Below are positions 46,201 to 57,945 of a DNA stretch of 64,000 bases, in pieces. This stretch comes from Lycium barbarum. Its lineage: Eukaryota; Streptophyta; Magnoliopsida; Solanales; Solanaceae. The notes under the pieces were generated by a model. The model was not told the origin of the DNA. It saw nothing but the letters and a program-made list of their open reading frames with translations, and did no database searches. Made by a program: the position numbers and the translations under genes. The stretch spans positions 116,236,480 to 116,300,479 of the forward strand of contig NC_083345.1 of the NCBI RefSeq assembly GCF_019175385.1. The letters are read 5' to 3'. How positions within the stretch are numbered: position 1 is the first letter of the stretch; each line of letters starts with the position of its first letter.

Positions 46201-46641
46201 ATAATTAACAAACATCAAAAGGAAAAAAAAGAATCTTCAAAGGGAAATGCTAAAATCAAAATGAGTTGTCTTCATTATAATGTGCTAAATACACAATTGG
46301 TTATCCCGACTGATTGGCACACAATATCCTGGTTAATCGGGAATTGGACACTTATCCTATGGTACTGGTGAATTTGTAATTGGAGAATTTCAGTCTAGTT
46401 CCATCAAGTCGCGAATCACAATCAAGTTATGCACTACACTCAGTTAACACTGATTCACTGACCTTTATGGAAGTGATACCAGAACATGAATTACATATAA
46501 AGTATTTACTTAAGGGATTCAAATAATTTTGCTCTACTAAATAATACTTAAAATATTGGGGGACAAAGACACAAATACTCCGTCTGCACAAGTGAACGTC
46601 GCAGGGCACTTTTTTCTTCTTTATTCTTTCTGCAACATTTA

Positions 46642-46909
46642 CCCGTTTGGCCATAAGAATTATTCACTTTTTCCGGAATTTTTTTCACTTTTTTCAAAAA
46701 TTAGTGTTTGGCCATGAAAATTCCAAATACAACTTCAAGTTGTATTTGGAATTTGAAAAACAAGAAAAACTTGTTTTTCACTTTTTTCACAACCAAAACA
46801 AGTACATTTCAACCAAAAAATACAATTTCAAAAACTATGGCCAACTCCAACTCCAACTCCAAAATTCCAAAAAAAGTGAAAAAGTTTTTGGTTTCTATGG
46901 CCAAACGCC
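46642..46909. mobile_element. MITE with CGTTTGGCCA ends
   Basis: Ends CCGTTTGGCCATA and TATGGCCAAACGCC are inverted. The inside has a further palindrome AATACAACTTCAAGTTGTAT. Short frames across it are not genes. Probably hAT-type, but no target-site duplication was confirmed. Confidence 0.75.
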
Positions 46910-47970
46910 TACTTATACCATTGCGCCCAGTGAACCGTACAATCCCTCAACATCATAAACAAAATGGAAAAGAAAACAACAAATACACTAACACTATAAA
47001 AATTAGACTAATTTGATGAATAGATAAACCATTCCAACGTTGGTCACAGACAACTAGACCAGGTCATAGACAATTATATGATTAGCAGGGACAAAGCCAG
47101 AATCCCAGATACGAGTTCGGCCAAACCTAGTAACTTTTGCTCAAACAGTGTATTTGTGCTAATAAATTCATTAAATATGTACAAATATTAGATTCACAAC
47201 TCAGTTATTAGCACTTGAAGTCGTCATTCTAAAATACAGAACCCATAAAGTTGAAATCTTGACTCCACGTCTGATGATTATAAACTCATAAAGCTTCAGC
47301 GATAACTTTTTGATAATTATACAAAAATAAAACTGTACTGTGATGAACATAATCAAAGAAAAATAAAAAATAAAAAAAATAAAAATTTGCTAGAATTAAA
47401 TTACACCCAATTTAATAAAGCCATTGATCTCAACAACAGTAATTTTTAAAAAAAAAATAGAGACTAAACTTATTAAGCTTCTTCACAATAACTTTTTGAT
47501 TATACAACAATAAAACAGTACTAGGTTGTCAGAATAAAAATGAAATTAAGAAGAAAATAATAATCAAAATCAAAATAATTTTTTTTTTTGGCTAGAAATA
47601 CGTGACACCCAATTTAATACAGCCACTGATCTCAACAAAATAAATAAAATTAAATAAAAATAGTTACTGAACTCATTAACCTTCTTCAGCAATAACTTTT
47701 TGATTATACAAAAATAATACAGTACTGGGTTGTCGACAAAAATTGAAGTTAAGAAAAAAAAATCATAAATTTCCAGTATCCTGCTCACTGTTGATGAACA
47801 TAATACAAAAAAAAAAAAAAAAGAAGCTAGATTTACGTGAAACCCAATTTAATAAACCCATTGGAGTACAAAAAAAAAAAGGAACATGAATGATAGAGTA
47901 AATAGCTAATAATACTTACATTGAAGACAAAAGAAATACAAAGAGAGATATTAATGAAGGACTGAACCGT

Positions 47971-47980
47971 ATGATATAAA
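47971..47980 (-). promoter_or_regulatory. possible TATA box of the ATG18a-like gene
   Basis: TTTATATCAT on the minus strand lies about 50 bp upstream of the 5'-UTR intron donor. Spacing fits a TATA box with a leader of about 20-25 bp. Inferred only. Confidence 0.3.
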
Positions 47981-48065
47981 GGATGATGGAGAAAAGGTTA
48001 TTAATTAAAACTTAAAAAGGGGGATTTGGGGTTTTGCAAAGAGAAATTTTCAGTTGCATTTGGAG

Positions 48066-48120
48066 TAAAAAGCGGCTTTTTATTTTTATTTTTATTTTTA
48101 TTTTTATTTTTATTTTATAA
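48066..48120. repeat. (TTTTTA)n microsatellite
   Basis: About nine hexamer repeats. The Phe/Leu-rich frame over it is an artefact. Confidence 0.9.
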
Positions 48121-48198
48121 GAATATTTGGATTGGGAGTGTCTTCCCACACAAGCACTTTTTAATACTCCGGTACTTAAAATTAATTAAAATTGATTA

Positions 48199-48437
48199 CT
48201 CCCTCCGGATCAGAAAAAGTATTCACTTAGTTTTTTTTTTTTTTTGGCTTATTAAATCAAGAAAGAATTAATCTTTTTTTTTTTCAGATTTGTCTCTATT
48301 AAGTGTTACTCATCAAATTCCAATACTTATTTAATTAGGGGTAACTTAGTCAAATTATCTATTTTTATCGAGAAATTAGTATTTTCTTAAGGGGTGTGCA
48401 AATGACTAAGTTGACTCTTTTTTTTATCTTGAGGGAG
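48199..48437. mobile_element. Stowaway MITE (239 bp)
   Basis: Ends CTCCCTCCGGATCAGAAAAA and the complement of ATCTTGAGGGAG, flanked by TA (48197-48198, 48438-48439). No coding capacity. Confidence 0.85.
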
Positions 48438-48461
48438 TAGTAAAGTATATGTCTTTTGACA

Positions 48462-48716
48462 CACTCCCTTTCGTCTAATTTACATGATACATTTTGAATT
48501 TCGAGATTCAAACAAGTCTTTTTATGATTGTTTCATATATCTTTTAAATTGACAATCATTGTGATATATAGTAGAATACTTTTTACTAATTTTTAAATAT
48601 GTAAATTTTATTTCAAAAAATTTGAAGATTCTATTAACCTGAATTCATTGTCAAAATTAATCTTTTGGCTCTCGAAATCTAAACTGTGCCACATAAATTG
48701 AGACAGAAAAAAGTTA
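48462..48716. mobile_element. degenerate Stowaway-like MITE
   Basis: CACTCCCTTTCGTCTAATTTA at the left and ATAAATTGAGACAGAAAAAA at the right are diverged inverted copies of the Stowaway end. It is adjacent to the previous MITE. Confidence 0.55.
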
Positions 48717-49539
48717 TTTAATAAGGGAAAATAGTTAAAATATGTCGTGATATTATCCGAAATTACGTACTTCATTCTCAGTTAGACTTTTGGTTCATAA
48801 ATACTCTTACCATTAGCAAATTATTTCGTATTTACCCTTGTGGTTTAGTAAGTCGTTTCATATTTGCTCTTATAGTCTAATAGTGCTTCACATCAAATGA
48901 GTGAACTTTATATGTTCAATTTTTTCAGAAATCTGAATTCACTCTTAAACTTTTGATAATGATTTAAATTTACCTTAATATCTATTCAAATCAAGAATAA
49001 AGACGAGATTTTTTTCTGTAAGAATAGGGATAAAATTAGACAAATGAATTTAACAGGGCCAAAATTTCTCAATTCCAGAAAGAGACCAAAAAAATTAAAC
49101 AAGATGTAATGTCATTTTTTAAATTTCTTTTGTGGAAATAAGTATTATTCCATTTCTTTTGTTGTTGGTATTTTGGAGATATTGACTATTGTTATTTGTG
49201 CCTCAACAATAATGTCGTTTACTTGAGGATAAAGGACCACTAAAGTGGAGTACAAGACAAGTCAGCTTTGATGCTTGACTTGGCCATATCGCAAACAAAA
49301 TATCAGAAATCCAATGTTCATAGTATATACACTTGTGTGCACGAATGCAATGTAAACTGAATTTTTTTATCTCATTTAATTTTCCTTCGGAAAAAGAGTC
49401 AAAGATTTCTCTTTACTACTCAAACAAAAGGGACAAGACATAAGTACTCCTCAAATATACTCGAAGTTACAGGACACGCCTTTTCTTTATGGGTTCTATT
49501 ATCCTCCAGAATTATTTTAAATTGTAATAAACACAAATC
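48717..49539. other. no gene recognised
   Basis: AT-rich intergenic DNA upstream of the Tourist-like element. No coding frame supported. Confidence 0.45.
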
Positions 49540-49542
49540 TAA

Positions 49543-49772
49543 GGGGTCGTTTGGTATAATGGATAAGCAAAAATAATTTTGTGATAAAAATTTAGTTTCA
49601 TCTTATCCCACGTTTGGTTGGGATAAAATCACAGGATAACTAATCCCGGAATTAGTTATCCCGATATTAGAATGTTATTTTATCCCACAAAAAAGGTGGA
49701 ATAACAATCCCGAGTTAACTAATCCCAGGATTAGTTATTCCGGGATAACTTGTTCCCCAACCATACGAGCCC
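49543..49772. mobile_element. Tourist-like MITE
   Basis: Ends GGGGTCGTTTGG and CCATACGAGCCC are inverted and flanked by TAA on both sides (49540-49542, 49773-49775), as expected for PIF/Harbinger MITEs. The interior has ATCCCGGAATTAGTTATCCC-type inverted repeats. Confidence 0.8.
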
Positions 49773-50622
49773 TAAGTACTGACGTGACATAGAAAACAAA
49801 AGTGTTAAGAGGTAGTGAAATACACTCGCTGCCTAAATCTAAGGGTGGCAAATGGGCCGTGTAGGCTAATGTTAGGCAAGTCAAGATGGGTTGAATCAAT
49901 AGATACGTAACGTCAATGCCCAACCCTGCCCAAAGCTCAATTGGGCTAAGGTGGATTGGTTCAAGATGGGCTAAACGTTGGGTCATAACTCAACCCACCC
50001 AACTTAACGAGTCCGGAGCCTAAAGGGTATAAAAATACACGGTATAAACCAAAAGGGTAGCCTTTTTAGTTACATACCAAAACGGGTATAACGTGGAGCA
50101 GTCCACGTTATACCCCAATTTTTTTTTTACACTGTCAGATGATCACAGAAAAAATAAAAATAAAAAATTAAAAGGTATAACGTGGACTGATCCACATTAT
50201 ACAAAATTATTTGTATAACGTGGATCAGTCCACGTTATACCATTAATATATATTTTTCTCCCCAACGTTTTACAAAATAGTTTGTAAGACGTTGCCTCTA
50301 TTTAAATCATATTCGGCTGTGTTTTTAATAAAAAAAAAATTATTGATTTTTTTAATTTTTAAAGCATATAGTTAATTTCAGTGATTAACTGAAATAAATA
50401 TTTTAACACATGCAATAATTAAATATGTGTTATATATGCGAACATAAATAAAAAATAAAACATAAGTTAAATAAACGTCACACATTAACTGAGTAGTAAA
50501 TGTTAAATTACATACTAACTATTAAACGACACAAGACATGTTATATATTCTTGGAAGATTACATAAGGAAACAACGATCGTACAACTTAAGAAAAAACAT
50601 AAAAACCAACAAGCAACAACAA

Positions 50623-50811
50623 CTACTGATTTCTGTCGGGACAACGATTCTTGTTATGACCTGTTTGCTTGCACGTACTACACTTTCTAGTCATGCGAGC
50701 ATGAGCTATATCTATTTCATTCCTCCTTCTAGTTGTAGTCCGCCCTCCTGAACCCAAAGTAAGTTTTGTTTGAAAAAATTTAGTGTTTGACTGTAAGGTT
50801 ATTTTAGTCAA
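50623..50811 (-). pseudogene. MULE transposase C-terminal zinc-knuckle remnant
   Basis: The 62-codon frame ends RKCSTCKQTGHNKNRCPD followed by a stop. This C-x2-C-x4-H-x4-C knuckle is the usual C-terminal end of mudrA-type transposases. An Arg-rich stretch (TTTRRRNEIDIAHARMTRK) precedes it. The DDE core and SWIM finger are missing. I infer the transposase source from the surrounding 9-bp TSDs and long TIRs. Confidence 0.65.
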
Positions 50812-51269
50812 CTTTATATGTCGAGAAAATTAGTCAGCCTTATTTTCAAAAATTGAAACCGCAGAAGTGAAATTGACATTCACAGCTACATTACCCCGGG
50901 ATTTTTACGTTGAAATCTATTGCGTATCATCATATTATAAGTAAATAAAACTGAAAATTTCACGCCAATTTGGGGGAAAATTGAAATTGAATGGGATAAA
51001 AGGTGTTTTTTTTTAAAATCGGCTCAGCCCAACCGAGCAGTTTGTCCTCATAGATCTCGGAAAAATACCCAAAATCAAAAAAAAAAAAATCGCGTAAATC
51101 GGACGTCCGGGCGCAAAGTTATGACCATCTAAAGTTTGACCACTTTACAACTAGTTTTTCTCCCTATATTTTTTAGAATTATATTTATAATCAAAATAAA
51201 GTTATGTCTTGATAAAAAAATAACACGCTTAAATCAAAATCTTAAAAAATAAAACACTTAAACCTTAAA

Positions 51270-51850
51270 CAAAACTTACTTCGGGTACCTTTTCAACCCC
51301 CTAAAATGACTATCTGAGCATCTACGTATCCTTGATGTATTGAGCCTACATTATTGTACGCAGAAAAAATATCAGGTTCTATATAAAATATTAACGTTTC
51401 GGAGTCTTTACACACGACTAATCGTTGGTCAAAATATGGAAAAAACACTAAGTTTTTTCAAACAAAACTTACTTCGGGCACCTTTTCAACCCCTAAAATG
51501 TCTATCCGAACGTCTACGTATCCTTGATGTATTGGGCCTACATTATTGTACGCGGAAAAAAATATCAGGTTCTATATAACATATTGACATTTCGGAGTTT
51601 TGACACACGACTAATCATTGGTCAAAGTATGGAAAAAACACTAAGTTTTTTCAAATAAAACTTACTTCGGGCACCTTTTCAACCTCTAAAATGACGATCT
51701 GAACGTCTACGTATCCTTGATGTATTGAGCCTACATTATTGTACGCAGAAAAAAATATCAGGTTCTATATAAAATATTGACGTTTCGGCGTCTTGACACA
51801 CCACTAATCATTAGTCAAAGTATGAAAAAACACACTAAGTGTTGCAAAAA
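51270..51850. repeat. three-copy ~190-bp tandem repeat in the MULE
   Basis: Copies begin near 51270, 51462 and 51655 with AAAACTTACTTCGGG(T/C)ACC, and share ACGTATCCTTGATGTATTG and ATCAGGTTCTATATAA. The small differences suggest recent amplification within the element. Confidence 0.88.
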
Positions 51851-52279
51851 AAAAAAGTTTACCAAAATGTTTTTTTAGTGCTCACTATAGCGCAGTAAAT
51901 ACTGCTCTATGCAAAAAAAAAAAAAAAACTTTAGCGCAGTATTTTAGTGCGCTAAAGGTATTTTGGTTCAAAATGATTTTTTGGGGGCATTTTGGTTCCG
52001 GACTCCTATTTTGTAAAACGTTGGGGAGAAAAATATATATTAATGGTATAACGTGAACTGATTCACGTTATACAATATATGTTGTAAAACGTGGATCAGT
52101 CCACGTTATACCTTTTAATTTTTTTTTTCTGTGGTCATCTTGACAATGGAAAATAAAATTTGGGGTATAACGTGGACTGCTCCACGTTATACCCGTTTTG
52201 GTATCTAACTAAAAGGCTACCCCCTTTTGGTTTATACCGTGTATTTTTATACCCTTTAGGCTCCGGACTCCAACTTAAC

Positions 52280-53850
52280 CCGCTTTTAAAACATTTTGAC
52301 AAATTAAAAATATTGATATTCTTTTATTGCAAATATTCTCTCGCTCATGCTTTTCCAAATAAACGGCGTTTTGAAAATCAAATCTAAATATTTTTGGAAG
52401 TAGATAAATAAATTTTAAAAAATGAAAAAAAAATATTCAAAAATTAAATAATGATTAAAAATAAGTTTATCATATTTTTTAGCTTTTATACTTTTGAATG
52501 GAGGACAGTTGATGGGTTTGTTTGAGCTGATGATTTGTGATAGTCAACTTGGGTCAGCCCATCTTCAAAATCCCTCTAACCCAAATTCATTAAAGCTTGG
52601 GCGGGTCAAATGAGTTCGAGCAAGTTTTGTCACCCCTATTTAAATCTATTTCATTTTCTTCATTTTTATTTACTTGTTAATTTCAAAATATGATGGAAAT
52701 ATCACTTTATATTTAGAAAAATGAAAAGGATAATTGTTATTGTTATTATTTTTGTATGAACTTGAAAAACAATTTGAGGTGCTGAACGAATTCAAAGGAT
52801 TGTTGAAGTTTTAAAGTTGAGATTCAAGTGCTAAACGCATTCCAGATCCTTAGTTGCTGGTGAGATTCAAAAATGGAGAAAGAATTTCGAATCCACCATT
52901 GTTGAACCTTGAAAAAGCTTGAAGAACAAAAAAATGGGTTTGTCGAAATTCTTGATTTTGACCAAATTGATTACTAGAGTCTGGTGATAATGTTGTTGTG
53001 AAGTTGTAGTTGAAATTTGAGCTTGATTATTGTGGAATTTTATTGAGTTTTTGTTGAATTTTGAGACCCAAAAATGAAGAAGATGAAGAACATTGCCCTT
53101 TTTTTAAGTTATTGAAAATCAGCTTTTTATAATGTTAATTAGTTACATGTATTAATTAGTCATAAAATTGTCCAATTAAAAAAGGACATGTGTCCACATT
53201 ATTCAGAAATTTAGCTCATTTTTCATCTCTCACATGCCTGCAAGAGAGTGAGTACACTCTCTGTGGCACCTCAACATCGAAGGATGTATTTATTACACTT
53301 TAAAATAATTTAGGGGGATAATAAAACTCCCGTAGTAAAGTGTGCCCCGGAACTTTGAGTATAATTCAGAGGCGTGCTTATGCCTTATCCCCTATTCAAA
53401 AAGAATTATTTATACCCTTTATTATACTATTTGTCCATTACGGCCCCAACGCTATAGTATTGATGCAAAAATGCCTCTCCACTGTTAGGGTCATGGCAAT
53501 ACATTGCATATGGCCTAATATTTCGCTGAGGTGGATATCATGCGGCATGCTACTCACCTCAACTCCATTTTATCCACTCTTATACTAGTATGTATTTCTT
53601 ATCTTCCACCTCCACCTTCAGCCAATCACCGGCACCATCACTTTCTTCTTCACTGCATCCTATTTCCCGACACCGTTATATCACTAGTCTTGACCACCAT
53701 CAAACAACCATTCCTCCTCATTTTTTGTTTTCAATTCACTGCCTCCATTGACAATCATCTTGAACACAGTCCATTCCACCTTTAATTTACTAGCTTTAAT
53801 AAATCTATCTTTTTACGTTTTATTACGGTAACTCAATTATCTAACTGGAT
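52280..53850. other. no gene recognised
   Basis: AT-rich DNA with dispersed-repeat character. The segment 52500-52640 (GGGCGGGTCAAATGAG ... TGTCACCCCT) looks like the far end of the element into which the MULE inserted; its near end (AGGGTGGCAAATGGG) is at about 49846. 53340-53590 holds short open frames without motifs. No gene supported. Confidence 0.4.
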
Positions 53851-53854
53851 ATTG

Positions 53855-54229
53855 ATCTTGTTCACCATATGACACCTTATAGGGAGCCATTTGAATATTA
53901 AGTGGTAGTTGTTATTGTAGGAAAATTCCATCAAAGAAAAATACTCGTTTTAATAACCTCCAAAGCCAATAGCGCACACTCTGAGGATACATCCTCTAGA
54001 ATCTAGATAGTCAGCTCAGGTTCATTGTCAGTCTATGGGTGAAAGGTTGTGTTAAGCTCCACTTGGATACTAATAAGCTGATGCACGAACTGTCAAAAAA
54101 TGAGGCATGAATGATGGAAGTAGGCAACCCATGTAATTGAACTGTTTCTCGAATGTAGAATTGTTCCATTTTTTTTTTTCAAAAAGTAAGTAATCTGAAC
54201 CGGTAGGAAATTAAATGCTCAAACTTAGT
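53855..54229 (-). pseudogene. gypsy integrase fragment, part 1
   Basis: Minus-strand pieces such as MAPYEAL-type and HPxTDxQ-type sequence, with many stops, match the integrase core also seen intact in layout at 15000-15400. It continues at 55000 after an inserted foldback element. Decayed and non-functional. Confidence 0.55.
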
Positions 54230-54238
54230 CAACCTGTC

Positions 54239-54743
54239 CATTTTTTTGCGCGGATTGCCCTTCTTTTGGGGTGGTCTTTAAATTTTGCCTCTCATATTTG
54301 TGGTCTTTAAGTTTTGCCCTTCGCTTGGAACGGTGGGCGCATACCTGAGGTTCTGAGATCAATCCCCTTGCTCAGGCATAAAATAAAAAAATAATTTCGC
54401 AATGCAGAGCTGGAGGGCGTGTATGCTAGATCCGGCAAACACGCCTTAAGGAAAAACTAAAGTTATGTCGGATTCAGCATAACTAAAAGTCTGTCCCATA
54501 AGACAGAACTTTTCCTTAAGGCATAGTTTAGTTATGCCTTATGGGCAGACTTTTAGTTAAGGCATAACTAAAGTATACCCATAAGGCAAACTTTTAGCTA
54601 TGCCTTAAGGAAAAGTTCCGCCTTATGGGGCATACTTTTAGTTATGTCTTATGGGACACACTTTTAGTTAAGGCATAACTAAAAGTATGTCCATAAGGCG
54701 GAACTTTTCCTTAAGGCATAGCTAAAAGTTTGCCTTGAAAAGT

Positions 54744-54803
<60 letters not shown>

Positions 54804-54998
54804 TCAAGGCAAAGTCTGTCGGAGGGGCAGAGCAAAATTCAAATTCTGTCTTGCGAATTTTTTTAAATTTTTTTACTGAACGAGGATTCGAATCCGGAAT
54901 CCTTGGATTTTAGGCGAAGGTCAAACATTAAATACCATCAATTTGAGGGGCAAAAAGTTAAAGACCACCCAAAAGAAGGGCAATTCTGTGAACTGCCC
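54239..54998. mobile_element. foldback Mutator-like element, copy 1
   Basis: Inverted ends carry GATTGCCCTTCTTTTGGGGT at the left and AAAAGAAGGGCAATTCTGTG at the right. The flanks repeat CAACCTGTC (54230-54238, 54999-55007), a 9-bp duplication. It splits a gypsy integrase fragment. The interior has many alternating GCCTTATGGG(C)A and TTAAGGCATAAC palindromes and an (AT)n tract (about 54749-54800). A sister copy is at 55905-56461. Confidence 0.8.
54749..54800. repeat. (AT)n microsatellite
   Basis: About 26 AT repeats in the foldback element. Confidence 0.95.
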
Positions 54999-55007
54999 CA
55001 ACCTGTC

Positions 55008-55270
55008 TACAATAACTCATACTACATCAGACTTTCTCAAAATTCCCAGTAAGCACATCACAAAGTCCATAATGATTCTTTCCCACTTTCATTTTGATAT
55101 AACCATGTGTTGCATCAACTCACCCTGATTTTGATGTTCATACTTAACCTATTAGGACTTTAGGCATAGCACATTCCCAATTATGTCTTTCTTAATCTTC
55201 CTACACCAGTAATGTAGTTTCAAACCTTGGGACTTTTTTCTATCTTTGTGTCATCCCTAATTAACAGCTT
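55008..55270 (-). pseudogene. gypsy integrase fragment, part 2
   Basis: Continues the degenerate minus-strand gypsy sequence that starts at 53855, with DFVIG-like and zinc-binding region traces. Many stops. The split by the foldback element shows the gypsy fragment is older. Confidence 0.45.
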
Positions 55271-55895
55271 GTTTAAAATCTCATAAGAGTTTTTTTATTA
55301 TTATAAGATAAGTGAATATAAAATGACGGATAAAAAGTTCTTGTACTAGGCTTGATTTTTAAACATGTTGAAGACTTTTGACCAAACTTTGTGCACCGTT
55401 TGCAAGATTGGAGCACATAAATGCTGCCCTACTTGGCCAAGTTGAACTTGAAAATATAAGGGATTGTTCCAACGTCCATCAGGTAAAGGAAAATAATGAA
55501 ATTTATAACTATCTTAATGTTTTTTTAATTTTATTTTATTGCCCGAATATTCAGGAGCTAGCCTTAGGAAAAAGTGGCACATCAAAACAAGTTTCATTTT
55601 TCGGTTGATTGAAGTATTGAACCATTGATTTCCTAAAATTGAAATCGAATTCAATAACTAAAGATTTTAAATATTTTAAACATCGAACCGATAGAATAAT
55701 TGAACACTCAATTTTTTTTGGTACGGTAGATTTTCTAGGGTTTTATTTTTATTTTTATTTTTTATTTTCCATTCGGTGTCCAGTAATCGTACTGGAGCCC
55801 GACTATTTCCGAATTTGTACCGCATAGGACCCCATTCGGGATGAAGCGCTCGCTACCAAAAAAATTTCATACCCAAGGCCAGAACCAAAGACCCT
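55271..55895. other. no gene recognised
   Basis: AT-rich DNA with short open frames. 55785-55880 resembles a dispersed GC-richer repeat (GGAGCCCGACTATTTCCGAA) but no element could be assigned. Confidence 0.4.
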
Positions 55896-55904
55896 GGTTA
55901 AGGA

Positions 55905-56461
55905 AATTTTTTGGTGCGAATTGCCCTTCTTCTTCTGGGGTGGTCTTTAATTTTTGCCCCTCAAATTGGTGGTCTTTAATTTTTGTCCTTCGCCTAATAC
56001 TCTGAGGTTCTGGGTTTGAGTCCCAGCTCAGTAAAAAAAAAGGAATTTCACAAGACAGAATTAGGCAGAATTTGCCTTTAAAATTCTGCCTTAAGAGAGA
56101 GATTTGTCCAAAACTCTACCTTAAGGTAGAGTTTGAAACTCTGCCTGAATCATACAAAATTCTGCCTCATGCAAAACTCTGTCTTGGACACTACCTTAAG
56201 GACGAACGTTGCCTTCAAAATTCTGCCTTAAGAGAGAGTTTTGTCCGAAACTCTGCCTGAATCATACAAAATTCTGCCTCATGCAAAACTCTATCTTGCG
56301 AATCCAAACTCTGCCTTGCAATTTTTTTTGAAATTTTTGACTGAGCGGGGGTTCGAACTCGAAACCAAGGGCTTCTAACTAAGGACAAAATTAAAGACCA
56401 CTAATTTAATGGGCAAAAATTAAAGACCACCCCAAAATAAGGGCATTGCTGCGAATTGCCC
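55905..56461. mobile_element. foldback Mutator-like element, copy 2
   Basis: Same family as 54239-54998: GCGAATTGCCCTTCTT at the left and AAGGGCATTGCTGCGAATTG at the right. Flanks GGTTAAGGA (55896-55904) and GGTTAAAGA (56462-56470) form a 9-bp duplication with one mismatch. The interior has AAAATTCTGCCTTAAG-type inverted repeats. A perfect tRNA T-arm (CTGGG-TTTGAGT-CCCAG, 56010-56026) lies near the left and a matching inverted copy (box GGTTCGAACTC) near 56350. No coding capacity. Confidence 0.8.
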
Positions 56462-56470
56462 GGTTAAAGA

Positions 56471-57127
56471 AGGAGCAGCCCCATGTACCACATCCTTTGA
56501 ATTCTTGGATTTAGCCCCAGAGATTAATAAGTATAAACAATTACAATTTTTAGAAAATATAATCACAGTTTGATTGTACAGTAATCAATATATATTATAA
56601 AGCTAAGCATAAATAAGGTGATGTGGCACCTCTTTATGACCGTCATTCCTATTTATCTTTTTTCTCCTTTTTTTAAAATTTCTCCTATTTTTCTACACCT
56701 ATGTGCTATTAAAAAATAATTCAAAACTTATTTTTAAAAATAATTAAAAATAATTCTCAATCTACGTAACTCATTTTTTGCAATTACTCAATTTTAACTA
56801 TTGTTTATTGCATTTCACTCTCTTTAGTAACCATTAAGACCATGATTACCATTTCATGAGTTATAAAAAAATCTCCATCTATTTGCATTCTCTAATTAAA
56901 TAACACGTCCCCTCAACTTTCTTTTACCTAAGTTTTTATGGTTTAATCTTCTATAAATAACAATAATAACCATGGACGACGGAGTTGTAATGCTAAAGTT
57001 GTTGACTACTTTAGAAGGCTGAACTACTATTTCTAATGTCATAATATGGCAACCAAAGACTTCCTTCAAAAAATCATTTTTGTTCTTCGCTTACCACACG
57101 ATACTTTGTCAGTCCTTTTAACAATAT
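56471..57127. other. no gene recognised
   Basis: AT-rich DNA. The TATATATTATAAAGCTAAGC near 56587 resembles a Helitron-type start, but no 3' end was found. Confidence 0.4.
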
Positions 57128-57837
57128 TGTATACGGTAAAAACCGGATACGAGACAAACCGGAGGAACGAAGCCGGAGGAAGGAATGAGAATATGGTGGC
57201 GGTACCGTTCGCCCTTGACCGGGGTAATGCTTGGACCGGAGCTGGGCATGAGCACCGACAGGCCCGCCTTCGACATCGTTAGAACATCCAAGCCCGATGA
57301 CCCGAGCGTTCGTGGCCGTTAATCCGAGTAGCCGTTGGTCCGTGTGACCGGTGTACGCGGACCACGCGCTAGTAGCATCCTGCCATAGTCAACTACCTAC
57401 CTTGCGTGTGTCAGGCGGCGCCGTCAGTCCAATCCCACCAAATCCGTCCAGAGCTGTCCTAGTTGCTATTATTTTACTAATTCCCATTGTATGAGGACTC
57501 ATGGAGGTGACACTATAAATATGGCATATCCTCCTCCTTGAAGGGGGTTGGCTCCTTTTATTTTCCAAGAACACTTGTAGTAGAAGAATTCATATATACA
57601 ATCTCCTTCATTATTTGATTCGGCCAAGGCCACCTGTTATTATTATTATTGCATTCCATCCATCAAGTATCATACATTGTTCATAAACATTTGTATTACT
57701 AGCCAACTATCATCATCAGCCGTTTTACTAAGGAGCTCTCAAATATTTATTATCTTTATCTAACACACATAAAAAACAAAGCACATATCCTATACCCATT
57801 TACAAATTTAATTGGTTATCCGAATCCGGGGTAAACA
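57128..57837 (+). repeat. 5' LTR of the Tat-type element
   Basis: The 710-bp unit begins TGTATACGGTAAAAACCGG and ends GGGGTAAACA, directly followed by the primer-binding site. A TATA-like CTATAAATA at about 57510 may be its promoter. Confidence 0.85.
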
Positions 57838-57840
57838 GTT

Positions 57841-57858
57841 TGGCGCCCACCGTGGGGC
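57841..57858 (+). other. primer-binding site (tRNA-Lys type)
   Basis: TGGCGCCCACCGTGGGGC is an 18-base complement to the 3' end of plant tRNA-Lys (CUU), placed 3 bp after the LTR end. Confidence 0.9.
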
Positions 57859-57945
57859 TAGGATAATAGTGGTCTTTGGCCTTGATTTCTACCATATTCA
57901 TCAAAACCAAAAGCGTCCCTACCCATCTCTGTGAAAACGATCCAA

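Larger units (their letters stand above)
46099..47919 (-). other. probable 5'-UTR intron of the ATG18a-like gene
   Basis: Upstream of the ATG, a strong donor GTAAGTATT (47919 downward) and an acceptor TTTCTGATGCAG (ending 46099) frame an 1821-bp intron. The short exon at about 47920-47950 would be the 5' UTR start. A 5'-UTR intron is inferred from the splice signals; there is no transcript evidence. The intron holds the U2 fragment and a MITE. Confidence 0.5.
50009..52270. mobile_element. Mutator-like element, non-autonomous, ~265-bp TIRs
   Basis: The ends GAGTCCGGAGCCTAAAGGGT and ACCCTTTAGGCTCCGGACTC begin long inverted repeats (50009-50280 and 52006-52270). Perfect 9-bp duplications CAACTTAAC flank it (50000-50008 and 52271-52279), diagnostic of Mutator-like elements. 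It lies in older repetitive DNA rich in GGGTTGGGC-type sequence. Inside are a transposase-type zinc knuckle (50623-50811) and a three-copy tandem repeat (51270-51850). No full transposase is present, so movement would need one supplied in trans. Confidence 0.93.
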
